The notes below the pieces were generated by a model that saw only the letters and a program-made list of their open reading frames with translations, had not been told where the DNA came from and did not search any database. The translations under genes were made by a program, and so were the position numbers. DNA of 64,000 bases from Pseudoflavonifractor sp. Marseille-P3106 (GTDB taxonomy: Bacteria; Bacillota; Clostridia; Oscillospirales; Oscillospiraceae), in contig LT827125.1 in the NCBI GenBank assembly GCA_900169975.1, positions 350,826 to 414,825 of the forward strand, read 5' to 3'. Numbering within the stretch: position 1 is the stretch's first letter; the number at the start of each line of letters is the position of its first letter. Of this stretch, positions 34,142 to 41,529 are shown piece by piece.

Positions 34142-34510
34142 ATGTACGACATCACCCCTATCATCGAAGCTGTGGCCGCTCTGATCGGCGTCATCGTTAC
34201 CTGTGTGCTCATCCCGTTCATCAAGTCCAAGACCACGGCATCCCAGCAGGCGGAAATCAACGCCTGGGTCAAAATCGCCGTCTCCGCTGCTGAGCAGATT
34301 TTCAAGGGCAGCGGGCACGGAGAAGAGAAGAAGCAGTACGTTATTGCCTGGCTGAAAGAGCGCGGCGTCACTGTGAATGAGAATGAGCTTGACGCGCTCA
34401 TCGAGGCCGCCGTCTATGAGCTGACCCAGGGCATCATCCCTCTGGAGGGCATCGCCATTGAGACCACTACCGAAGTCAGCGAGGACAAGGAGGAAACCAA
34501 CCATGAGTAA
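34142..34510 (+). CDS. Phage holin, LLH family
   Basis: 122 residues, AAGGAGG before the ATG. One membrane segment near the N-terminus (IIEAVAALIGVIVTCVLIPF), followed by a helical AEINAWVKIAVSAAEQIFKG segment typical of LLH holins. Overlaps the endolysin start by eight bases, consistent with a lysis pair. Confidence 0.75.
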   Translation: MYDITPIIEAVAALIGVIVTCVLIPFIKSKTTASQQAEINAWVKIAVSAAEQIFKGSGHGEEKKQYVIAWLKERGVTVNENELDALIEAAVYELTQGIIPLEGIAIETTTEVSEDKEETNHE

Positions 34511-35531
34511 CAGCAGCCTTGCGACCTATACCCTCATCAGCCCCAACAAGAACAGTCCCCGCAATCATAAAATCGACACCATCAGCATCCATTGTTTCGT
34601 CGGCCAAGTGACCGCTAAGCGCGGGTGTGAGGTCTTCCAGCCCTCCAGCAAGCATGCGTCCTGCAACTACGTTGTGGGCTATGACGGCTCCATCGGCCTG
34701 TGCGTGGAGGAAAAGGACCGGAGCTGGTGTACCTCCAGCTCCTCCAACGACCACCGCGCCATTACCATTGAGACGGCCAGCGAGAACAAGGCCCCCTACA
34801 AGGTCACGGCGGCGGCCTATGCCGCGCTGCTGGACCTTGTGACGGATATTTGCCGCCGGAACGGGGCCAAGAAGCTGCTCTGGTTCGGGGACAAGGCGAA
34901 GACCCTTGCCTATGCCCCCAAGTCCGGGGAGATGGTGATGACCGTTCACCGCTGGTTTGCGAACAAGTCTTGCCCCGGCGATTACCTCTACAACCTCCAC
35001 GGCGAGATTGCCGCCGAGGTCACGAAGCGGCTGGGTGGCAGCTCCAGCACCACCAGCCCCAGCACCGGCACCGGCGCATCCGGCAGCGCTCAGACAGCCG
35101 TAAACTACACGGTGAAAGTGACAGCGACGGACCTCAATATCCGTTCCGGCCCCGGCACCAACTACGGCAGCAAGGGCGCTATCAACCCCGGCGTCTACAC
35201 CATCGTTGCGGAGGCCGGCGGCACCGGCGCTTCCAAGTGGGGCAAGCTCAAGAGCGGAGCCGGGTGGATTTCTTTGGACTTCGCCACCAAGAACGGCACC
35301 AGCAGCTCTACGGCGTCCAAGGCCGTGACGGTGGGCAGCACCGTCACCATCCAGGCCGGGGCCGTCTACGGCGGCCTCGCCACCTCCAGAGGGGCCAAGG
35401 TCCCGGACTACGTGAGCGGCAAGAACCGCCGGTACACCGTGAAGCAGATCGCCACCCACAAGGGGGTCCAGGAGGCGCTTCTCAAGGAAATCACGTCCTG
35501 GGTTGCGCTGTCCTACCTGACCGTGGTATAA
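34503..35531 (+). CDS. Endolysin: N-acetylmuramoyl-L-alanine amidase with SH3 domain
   Basis: 342 residues. Residues 1-180 are an Amidase_2/PGRP-type domain with the first zinc His in ISIHCFVG and a late HRWFANKSCPG motif with His and Cys ligands. A Ser/Thr/Gly linker leads to an SH3 domain (KVTATDLNIRSGPGTNYGSK) and a second C-terminal wall-binding-like module ending in the TSWVALSYL section. It cuts peptidoglycan at lysis. Last gene of the phage late operon here. Confidence 0.85.
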   Translation: MSNSSLATYTLISPNKNSPRNHKIDTISIHCFVGQVTAKRGCEVFQPSSKHASCNYVVGYDGSIGLCVEEKDRSWCTSSSSNDHRAITIETASENKAPYKVTAAAYAALLDLVTDICRRNGAKKLLWFGDKAKTLAYAPKSGEMVMTVHRWFANKSCPGDYLYNLHGEIAAEVTKRLGGSSSTTSPSTGTGASGSAQTAVNYTVKVTATDLNIRSGPGTNYGSKGAINPGVYTIVAEAGGTGASKWGKLKSGAGWISLDFATKNGTSSSTASKAVTVGSTVTIQAGAVYGGLATSRGAKVPDYVSGKNRRYTVKQIATHKGVQEALLKEITSWVALSYLTVV

Positions 35532-35660
35532 TCTGCGCGTGGAATTGTTTTGGCATTACGCCGCCTGAAAGCGGTGGAGACTATGGAGAAACGCCGCCAT
35601 TTGGAACCGGCGAGTAGACCGGAATACCGCGAAAAATAGCCCAAAACATCCCCCGTCAAT

Positions 35661-35670
35661 CGAGTGGGAG
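35661..35670 (+). other. Left attachment site of the integrative array (attL of element 1)
   Basis: CGAGTGGGAG, the first of four copies of CGAGTGGGA that bound the tandem elements (35661, 43675, 54460, 56614). The 130 bases between the endolysin stop and here contain no arm-type repeats at the -120 position, so this is the outer junction with older DNA. Confidence 0.7.
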
Positions 35671-35731
35671 TGAGTTTTTGAAACTCCGAACCCGTTGCGG
35701 CACAACGATTTTGCGGTTTTATATCTCTCTT

Positions 35732-35750
35732 TTGATAACGATTTGATAAC
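35732..35750 (+). repeat. Arm-type repeat pair, left end of element 1
   Basis: TTGATAAC at 35732 and 35743, 11 bases apart, 71 bases inside the core. The same pair (CCGATAAC, TTGATAAC) occurs at the right end of element 1. Expected binding sites for the integrase N-terminal domain. Confidence 0.65.
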
Positions 35751-35841
35751 GCTCCCCATAGGCCGTATCATTCTGTATCCCCAGTGGATTGCGGGTAAAG
35801 AATGTTCTTTTGCGGCTTATAAGTGAGGACAACCATATTAG

Positions 35842-35877
35842 AAAGCCCTTACCGATGGCAACGTCGGTAAGGGCTTT
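35842..35877. terminator. Strong hairpin terminator at the end of the element 1 repressor
   Basis: AAAGCCCTTACCGA (35842-35855) and TCGGTAAGGGCTTT (35864-35877) form a perfect 14-pair stem with an eight-base loop. It lies six bases from the repressor stop and carries A/T at both ends, so it may act in both directions. Confidence 0.65.
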
Positions 35878-35883
35878 TGCTGT

Positions 35884-36417
35884 CTATTCATCAGTATCGG
35901 GGCTATCTTTGAGTGCATCCACCAGGAAATCACTCAATTCCTGTGAGGGAACTTTTGCCCACCGCAGGGTGGTGTCGTACTTGGGGTAGTTGTACCGCCA
36001 GCGGTCATAGTCCTCCCTGGTGATCTCCCCGGCCTCCAGCTTCTTGGCCTGCTCCGCCCAGGCGGACAGCATATCAAGCATATTGGCATAGGTCTTGCCT
36101 TTGGATTTGTCCAGACGCAGACAAACCTCGCCGTCAATCTCCCCAATAGTCAGCCCCCGAATATCCTCCAAAGCAAAGAGGGTGTGCATCAGGCCGATGT
36201 CGGTATCTATGTCAGGGACGGTCAGGGCATCAGGGGAAATATCAAAGAAGTCAGCCAGGGTCTTTGTCAGGTCGGCCTTGGGGGTGCGGCTCCCGGTTTC
36301 ATACTGTGCCATACGCACATCGGCGGAGCGTTCCGGGAAACCCACCACCATGCCAAGATACTTCTGTGTGATGCCCTTCATGTTGCGGAAGAAACGAATA
36401 CGTTCACCAATCGCCAT
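35884..36417 (-). CDS. XRE-family repressor of element 1
   Basis: 177 residues starting MAIGERIRFFRNMKGITQKY at 36417; a longer frame upstream lacks a ribosome site. Residues 3-60 are a Cro/C1-type helix-turn-helix (GITQKYLGMVVGFPERSADV). The rest contains an LEDIRGLTIGEIDGEVCLRL domain also found in the element 2 repressor. Divergent from the excisionase-integrase genes, so it probably shuts them off by binding the 36.5 kb promoter region. Confidence 0.8.
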   Translation of the reverse strand: MAIGERIRFFRNMKGITQKYLGMVVGFPERSADVRMAQYETGSRTPKADLTKTLADFFDISPDALTVPDIDTDIGLMHTLFALEDIRGLTIGEIDGEVCLRLDKSKGKTYANMLDMLSAWAEQAKKLEAGEITREDYDRWRYNYPKYDTTLRWAKVPSQELSDFLVDALKDSPDTDE

Positions 36418-36527
36418 AACTGCCAACTCCAATCTATGTAATGGGGACACTTGAAGTATAACAGATATGTTTAGACCAGTCAAGAGAAAAATAAATAAAT
36501 TTGTTTATATTTTCTCGTTGGAAGGTC

Positions 36528-36556
36528 TTGACATAACGGAATAGAGTTAGTATAAT
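36528..36556 (+). promoter_or_regulatory. Consensus promoter of the excisionase-integrase operon, element 1
   Basis: TTGACA (36528-36533), 17 bases, TATAAT (36551-36556): a perfect sigma-70 consensus. Such a strong promoter implies tight repression by the divergent XRE protein. Confidence 0.85.
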
Positions 36557-36606
36557 AGGACTACGTTAAGCAAATAGCGTTAAATCAAAAGAAAGGAGGA
36601 ATCCAT

Positions 36607-36795
36607 ATGGAGAACAGATTCATCCGGGCGGAAGAAGTTGCGGACGAGCTGGGTGTATCGAAGCCCTACGCCTATAAACTCATCCGGCAGCTCAACGAAG
36701 AATTGAAGGACAAGGGCTTCATCACCATCGCAGGGCGGGTCAACCGCCAGTATTTCAACGAACGGCTCTACGGGGCCAGAAAGGAAGGGAACTAA
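36607..36795 (+). CDS. xis: Excisionase/HTH protein of element 1
   Basis: 62 residues, ATG after AAAGGAGG. IRAEEVADELGVSKPYAYKL is a winged helix MerR/Xis-like DNA-binding motif, followed by AGRVNRQYFNERLYG. Small proteins of this type precede integrases in many integrative elements and direct excision. The stop and the next start are adjacent. Confidence 0.75.
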   Translation: MENRFIRAEEVADELGVSKPYAYKLIRQLNEELKDKGFITIAGRVNRQYFNERLYGARKEGN

Positions 36796-37872
36796 ATGCC
36801 AGTCTTTAAGGACGAAGCAAGAGGAACATGGTACGTCATGGTGCGGTATCAGGACTGGACGGGGGAGCGCAAACAGAAGTGCAAGCGTGGCTTTGCCACC
36901 AAACGGGAGGCCCAGGAGTGGGAGCGCAGTTTCCAGATGCAGACCTCCGGCGACCTGGATATGACCTTTGAAGCCTTTACCGAGCTTTACACCAAGGATA
37001 TGAAACCCCGGCTCAAGGAGAACACCTGGCTGACCAAGGAGAACATCATCCAGAAGAAAATTCTGCCCTACTTTGGCAAGCGGAAGATTAGCGAGATCAC
37101 CACCAAGGACGTGATCGCATGGCAGAACGAGTTGCTGGCCTACCGGGACGAGAAGCGCAAGCCCTACTCGGCTACCTACCTCAAAACCCTGCACAACCAG
37201 CTTAGCGCCATCTTCAATCACGCTGTCCGCTTCTATGAGCTGCGCTCCAATCCCGCCGCCAAGGCTGGGAACATGGGGTCAGAGGAACGGAAGGAAATGC
37301 TGTTCTGGACGAAAGCGGAGTACCAGAAGTTTGCAGATGCCATGATGGACAAGCCCGTTTCCTACTACGCCTTTGAAATGCTCTACTGGTGTGGTATTCG
37401 GGAGGGGGAACTGCTGGCCCTGACCCCGGCAGACTTTGACTTTGAGGCCGGGACGGTGAAAATCAGCAAGTCCTATCAGCGGCTCCACGGCAAGGACGTC
37501 ATTACCACGCCAAAGACGAAGAAAAGCAACCGCACCATTAAAATGCCCAACTTCCTCTGTGACGAGATGAAGGATTACCTGGGGATGCTCTACGGTATCA
37601 AGAAGAAGGAGCGCATTTTCACCATCACGAAAAGCTATCTCCACCATGAGATGGACAGAGGGGCGAAGTCGGCAGGGGTCAAGCGTATCAGAATCCACGA
37701 CCTCCGGCATTCGCACATCTCACTTCTGATTGACATGGGCTTCTCCGCTGTGGCGATTGCTGACCGTGTGGGGCATGAGAGTATCGAGATCACCTATCGC
37801 TATGCCCACCTGTTTCCGTCCAAGCAGACGGAAATGGCAGACAAATTGGACTTTGAAAGGATGGGAGCGTAA
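36796..37872 (+). CDS. int: Tyrosine recombinase (integrase) of element 1
   Basis: 358 residues. N-terminal arm-binding domain (YVMVRYQDWTGERKQKCKRG), SAM-like core-binding domain around 60-160, and catalytic domain with Arg in WCGIREGELLAL, HxxR in HDLRHSH, His in VGHES and Tyr in YRYAHLF. Tn916-type architecture. It should recombine the CGAGTGGGA core and bind the GATAAC-type arms. About 65 percent identical by eye to the element 2 integrase. Confidence 0.92.
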   Translation: MPVFKDEARGTWYVMVRYQDWTGERKQKCKRGFATKREAQEWERSFQMQTSGDLDMTFEAFTELYTKDMKPRLKENTWLTKENIIQKKILPYFGKRKISEITTKDVIAWQNELLAYRDEKRKPYSATYLKTLHNQLSAIFNHAVRFYELRSNPAAKAGNMGSEERKEMLFWTKAEYQKFADAMMDKPVSYYAFEMLYWCGIREGELLALTPADFDFEAGTVKISKSYQRLHGKDVITTPKTKKSNRTIKMPNFLCDEMKDYLGMLYGIKKKERIFTITKSYLHHEMDRGAKSAGVKRIRIHDLRHSHISLLIDMGFSAVAIADRVGHESIEITYRYAHLFPSKQTEMADKLDFERMGA

Positions 37873-38192
37873 TGTCAGCTAAGAATTTGGACACTCACAA
37901 CCGCTGGAGGAACAAGACCGTGGCCTTCCGGGTATCCCCGGAGGAAAACAAGCAGATTGACGCCGCTGTGCGGCTCTCTGGCCTGACGAAGCAGGACTAC
38001 ATCACCCGGCGGCTCTTAGACCGGGCCGTGGTGGTGCAGGGCAATCCCAGGGTCTACAAGGCCCTGCGTGACCAACTCGCCGCCGTCCTGGGGGAACTGC
38101 GGCGCATTGAGGCCGGGGGCGACGTGGGGGATGAACTTCTCGCCACCATTGACCTTATCTCAGTGACGCTGGGCGGCATGAAGGAGGATTGA
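37872..38192 (+). CDS. MobC-like relaxosome accessory protein, element 1
   Basis: 106 residues, start shares a base with the integrase stop. NKTVAFRVSPEENKQIDAAV is a ribbon-helix-helix DNA-binding segment and LSGLTKQDYITRRLLDRAV follows, as in MobC-type plasmid mobilization proteins. A close relative sits in element 2. It probably binds oriT or assists the relaxase. Confidence 0.65.
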   Translation: MSAKNLDTHNRWRNKTVAFRVSPEENKQIDAAVRLSGLTKQDYITRRLLDRAVVVQGNPRVYKALRDQLAAVLGELRRIEAGGDVGDELLATIDLISVTLGGMKED

Positions 38193-38199
38193 TAGATTG

Positions 38200-39354
38200 A
38201 TGGATTCCAGAGAAACGAAAAGGACTGTCCCGGTTCCGTCTGTTGGCGCAGACGGGGAACAGCCCAATTCTCAAACAACTACCCAAAGTATAGCAGAGGA
38301 AACGGCTGAAAACAACCCCCAAGAGAAAGATTTAGAGGAAATGCTCCGGGATATGCGGCGCATGAACGACCCAGCCTACCTCCACACAGTTTCCATGAAC
38401 GACCTTTACCAGAACATCTACCAGAGCAGACCGCCCGTAATAGACGGTCTGCTCTACCCTGGGACGTACCTCTTTGCGGGAGCGCCCAAGGTGGGCAAGT
38501 CGTTCCTGATGGCCCAGCTTGCCTACCATGTCAGCATGGGCCTCCCCCTGTGGGGCTACCCTGTCCACAAGGGGACTGTCCTCTATCTGGCGTTGGAGGA
38601 CGACCACCGCCGCTTGCAGGGGCGGCTATACCGAATGTTCGGCACAGAGGGCACCGACAATCTGCTCTTTGCGGTCTACGCCAAACAGCTTGGCGTTGGC
38701 CTGGAGGAACAGCTAAAGAAGTTCGTCCGGGAACACCCGAACACCAAGCTGATTATCATTGACACCCTCCAGAAAATCCGGGAGGCTGGTGGGGATAAGT
38801 ACAGCTACGCCAACGATTACGAGGTGGTGGGTAAGCTGAAACGCCTTGCCGATGATTGCGGCGTCTGCCTCCTGCTGGTACACCACACTCGAAAGCAACA
38901 GGCAGATGACAAATTCGATATGATCTCCGGCACCAACGGTCTGCTGGGAGCGGCGGACGGGGCCTTTCTTCTTCAAAAGGAGAAGCGGACAGACGGCAGC
39001 GCCGTTCTGGACGTGGCCGGGCGTGACCAGCAAGACCAGCGATTCTATCTTACCAGGGACAAGGAACGGCTGATATGGACGCTGGAGCGTACGGAAACGG
39101 AGGCATGGACAGAGCCGCCCGACCCGGTGCTGGAGGCCATAGCCGCCCTTGTGACGGCGGAGAAGCCGACCTGGGGTGGTACGGCCACCGAGCTGGTAGC
39201 GGCGCTCCAGACCGACATGAAGCCCAACGCCCTGGCGATGCGGCTAAACGTCCGGGCCGGGAAGCTGCTGATAGACTACCACATCCGCTATGAGAACAGC
39301 AGGAGCCACGCCGGGAGAAGTATCAGCCTGACGCTGGAACCGTCCCAGGCGTGA
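38200..39354 (+). CDS. RepA-like AAA ATPase, element 1
   Basis: 384 residues from ATG 38200 after AAGGAGG. Walker A is FAGAPKVGKSFLMAQ, Walker B is KLIIIDTLQK and sensor region LLVHHTRKQ follows, matching RepA/KaiC-like hexameric replicative helicases of RSF1010 type. The C-terminal domain ends in a basic segment. It could unwind the excised circle at the repeats just after the gene. Relative in element 2. Confidence 0.75.
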   Translation: MDSRETKRTVPVPSVGADGEQPNSQTTTQSIAEETAENNPQEKDLEEMLRDMRRMNDPAYLHTVSMNDLYQNIYQSRPPVIDGLLYPGTYLFAGAPKVGKSFLMAQLAYHVSMGLPLWGYPVHKGTVLYLALEDDHRRLQGRLYRMFGTEGTDNLLFAVYAKQLGVGLEEQLKKFVREHPNTKLIIIDTLQKIREAGGDKYSYANDYEVVGKLKRLADDCGVCLLLVHHTRKQQADDKFDMISGTNGLLGAADGAFLLQKEKRTDGSAVLDVAGRDQQDQRFYLTRDKERLIWTLERTETEAWTEPPDPVLEAIAALVTAEKPTWGGTATELVAALQTDMKPNALAMRLNVRAGKLLIDYHIRYENSRSHAGRSISLTLEPSQA

Positions 39355-39435
39355 CGACCGTGACGGCTGTGACGGCTTTTTTGAGAGTGGCGGCGGTGTC
39401 TGAAACATCGTCACGGTCGTCACGGCTGTCACGGG
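39351..39435. repeat. Iteron-like inverted repeat block after the RepA-like gene, element 1
   Basis: Three nine-base units GTGACGACC, GTGACGGCT, GTGACGGCT run from 39351 to 39377; about 33 bases later three complementary units (TCACGGTCG, TCACGGCTG, TCACGG) occur. The two halves pair imperfectly over about 24 bases. The same design with other sequence follows the RepA-like gene of element 2. Confidence 0.6.
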
Positions 39436-39543
39436 GAGCAGCAAAGTTTAGGCGGGGTGCAGGGTGCCCTTTTCAAAGGGCGGCCCTGCTGGGGGAGGCA
39501 ACCGCAGTTGCCGGGGGCAAAGCCCCCACACCCCCTCGGAGAG

Positions 39544-39612
39544 CCCACGACACTTTGCAGACCGAAGGGATGAAAGTGTCATAGTGGGTTATTACACTTC
39601 CTGCAGGAAGTG
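39544..39612 (+). other. oriT of MobV type, element 1
   Basis: CCCAC-GACACTTT (39544-39556) pairs with AAAGTGTC (39573-39580) and GTGGG (39584-39588). The sequence ATAGTGGG/TTATTACACTT around 39588 resembles the MobV-family nick region of pMV158 (as remembered, TAGTGTG/TTA). A perfect 18-base palindrome CACTTCCTGCAGGAAGTG follows at 39595-39612. It lies 60 bases before the relaxase gene. Confidence 0.65.
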
Positions 39613-39674
39613 CCTCCCCCGAACCCCCGTCCTCTTTCAACAACCCAACATCTGAAACAGGAGGATTTTTGCCT

Positions 39675-41018
39675 ATGGCGAGAGGCGACGGTATTGACCG
39701 TACCAACGCAAGAAATATGAGGCTGACCGAAACCAAGATCGGTAACACCCAGCAGCACAACGAGCGTGAGAAGGATTCCTATGTCAATCAGGACATTGTA
39801 CTGGAGCGGACGCCGCTCAATGTCCATTTCAAAACCCCGTCTGCCGGGTATCGGGAGATGTTTGCTCAAATGGAGGCCGACGGCGTGATCTCCACCCGTG
39901 GCATCAAGGAGGATGCCTTTCGATACGGTGAGTTGGTCTTTGATGTAAACTCCGCTTACTTCTACAATCACGGCGGGTATGACTTCGCAAAACAATTTTA
40001 CACCGAAGCCTATAAAGCCGCAATCAAAATCGTGGGCGGAGAGCAGTATATTTTGTCGGCGGTCATGCACGCTGACGAGCGCAACCGGGCCATGTCCGAG
40101 GCGCTGGGGGAGGACGTGTACCACTACCACCTCCATGTGGTTTATATCCCGGTAGTGGAGAAGGAGATACGCTGGACAAAGCGGTGCAAGGACAAGTCCC
40201 TGGTGGGCAAGGTCAAGGAAACGATCATGCAGGTGAGCATGAGCAAGAAGTGGGCGTCCAAGCCCATTCTGGACGAAACTACCGGGGAGCCGTTACGCAC
40301 AGCTAAGGGCAAACCCGTTCTACGAAAGTCGTACAGTGTCCTGCAAGATGATTTCTTTGAGCATATGCGCTCCGCTGGCTATGACGATGTAGAGCGTGGG
40401 GAACGTGGTAGTTCCGAAGAACATTTGACTGTTACGCAGTTCAAGACGGAGCGTGAGCAGGAACGGCTTGCACAGCTTCAAGAGGTGTCGGCGCTGGCCC
40501 AGGTTGAGGCCGACAAAAAGAATAAGGAGGCAGCATCAGCTGAGAAGAAAGCGGCCCAGGCCAGGGCTAAGCTGGACGATGTAGCGCCCTTGCTCAAGGG
40601 CATGGAGAAACTGGCGGCGGACTTCTCCGACGACCCGGAGCGGACGCTGCCGGAGGCGGGGCCGCTGGAATCGGCCAAGTCCTACCGGGAGAAAAAGGCC
40701 AAGCCCCTTTGGGAGAAGATCGTCAAGGTGCTGCGCTCCGTCTACCGGGCCTACTTCGACCTCAAGAGCAAGTTTGAGCGGTTGCAGAGCGCCTATGATC
40801 GTGAGGTCAGTAAGAACGGCTCCCTGTCAGCCAGGATTTATGAGGTTTGTGCCGAGAGGGACGGCTTGAAAGGGCAAGTCAGGGACTATGAGCGGGTCAG
40901 ACGGGCCATTGGCCCGGAACAGGCGGACAGGATACTGGAGGCAGCTTACCAGCAGGAACAGGTCGAAAAGGAGCAGAAATGGGGTGCAAGGTCAAAAATA
41001 AGGGTAGGCGCACGATAA
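39675..41018 (+). CDS. MobV/Pre-type relaxase, element 1
   Basis: 447 residues, ATG ten bases after AGGAGG. N-terminal relaxase domain: RTNARNMRLTETKIGNTQQH, then the HUH-type metal motif VYHYHLHVVYIPV near 157. From 255 to the end it is a long coiled coil. MobV enzymes nick oriT by a His or Tyr nucleophile and lead a single strand into a partner's transfer system. A diverged copy of its C-terminus is left in element 3. Confidence 0.88.
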   Translation: MARGDGIDRTNARNMRLTETKIGNTQQHNEREKDSYVNQDIVLERTPLNVHFKTPSAGYREMFAQMEADGVISTRGIKEDAFRYGELVFDVNSAYFYNHGGYDFAKQFYTEAYKAAIKIVGGEQYILSAVMHADERNRAMSEALGEDVYHYHLHVVYIPVVEKEIRWTKRCKDKSLVGKVKETIMQVSMSKKWASKPILDETTGEPLRTAKGKPVLRKSYSVLQDDFFEHMRSAGYDDVERGERGSSEEHLTVTQFKTEREQERLAQLQEVSALAQVEADKKNKEAASAEKKAAQARAKLDDVAPLLKGMEKLAADFSDDPERTLPEAGPLESAKSYREKKAKPLWEKIVKVLRSVYRAYFDLKSKFERLQSAYDREVSKNGSLSARIYEVCAERDGLKGQVRDYERVRRAIGPEQADRILEAAYQQEQVEKEQKWGARSKIRVGAR

Positions 41019-41041
41019 TCACAAAAAATGGAGGTAATTTC

Positions 41042-41156
41042 ATGGAAAAGTACATCTTTGACGAGGGCAACGGTCTGTGGTATGAGTTGCAGAGGGACTA
41101 ACAATATTCGGGCGTGTGCGGCGGAAATCGTGGACACAGAAATTATTTGCGCATGA
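41042..41156 (+). pseudogene. tnpV remnant with internal deletion
   Basis: ATG 41042 after GGAGG gives MEKYIFDEGNGLWYELQRD and a stop; one base out of frame follows NNIRACAAEIVDTEIICA and TGA. Both pieces match the start and end of TnpV, a small protein of Tn4451-type elements, with its middle (roughly 80 codons) removed. It marks a recombination scar where the tetracycline cassette meets the relaxase end. Confidence 0.6.
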
Positions 41157-41224
41157 GGCCCCAAATCGGAGGGTGTCCCGGTGAATGCCCTCCTGATTTA
41201 TTTGGGACAGCGGGTAAAAACTTC

Positions 41225-41253
41225 TTGCATTTTAGAGTGTGCTATGCTATACT
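41225..41253 (+). promoter_or_regulatory. tet(W) promoter
   Basis: TTGCAT (41225-41230), 17 bases, TATACT (41248-41253). It precedes the leader peptide by 33 bases and is the only strong promoter before tet(W). Confidence 0.75.
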
Positions 41254-41285
41254 GCTGTCATCCTGATTTGAGGAGTCTATTCAAC

Positions 41286-41309
41286 ATGCGGCAAGGTATT
41301 CTTAAATAA
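41286..41309 (+). CDS. tet(W) leader peptide
   Basis: Seven codons, MRQGILK, with GAGGAG eleven bases upstream. It overlaps the first arm of the leader inverted repeat. Translation of leaders of this kind in ribosomal-protection genes couples ribosome slowing by tetracycline to antitermination. Confidence 0.7.
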   Translation: MRQGILK

Positions 41310-41377
41310 AATTTGATAATGGGCACAAAAATAATTGCCCCTTGCAGGGGCTTGGTTTTTGTACCCAATTTAAGAAT
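41299..41377 (+). promoter_or_regulatory. tet(W) attenuator
   Basis: ATTCTTAAAT (41299-41308) pairs with ATTTAAGAAT (41368-41377). Inside lies GGGCACAAAAA...TTTTTGTACCC, matching at ten of eleven positions, and a CCCCTTGCAGGGG hairpin. The overlapping stems suit alternative terminator and antiterminator folds. Confidence 0.65.
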
Positions 41378-41456
41378 GCTTTTGCCTTTTTATCAAATAT
41401 CGTGACGGATAACGGCTCATGTTAGCTGAATGCGTTTCTATGTATCCGAAGTCATG

Positions 41457-41495
41457 ATCCCCAGCGGTAAAAGTATTTTACTGCTGGGGATTTTT
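41457..41495 (+). terminator. Terminator hairpin just before tet(W)
   Basis: ATCCCCAGCGGTAAAA (41457-41472) and TTTTACTGCTGGGGAT (41476-41491) pair at 15 of 16 positions, followed by TTTT. It stops 35 bases before the tet(W) start and is likely the controlled terminator. Confidence 0.75.
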
Positions 41496-41529
41496 ATGCC
41501 CTTTGGGGCTGTAAAGGGAGGACAATCAC

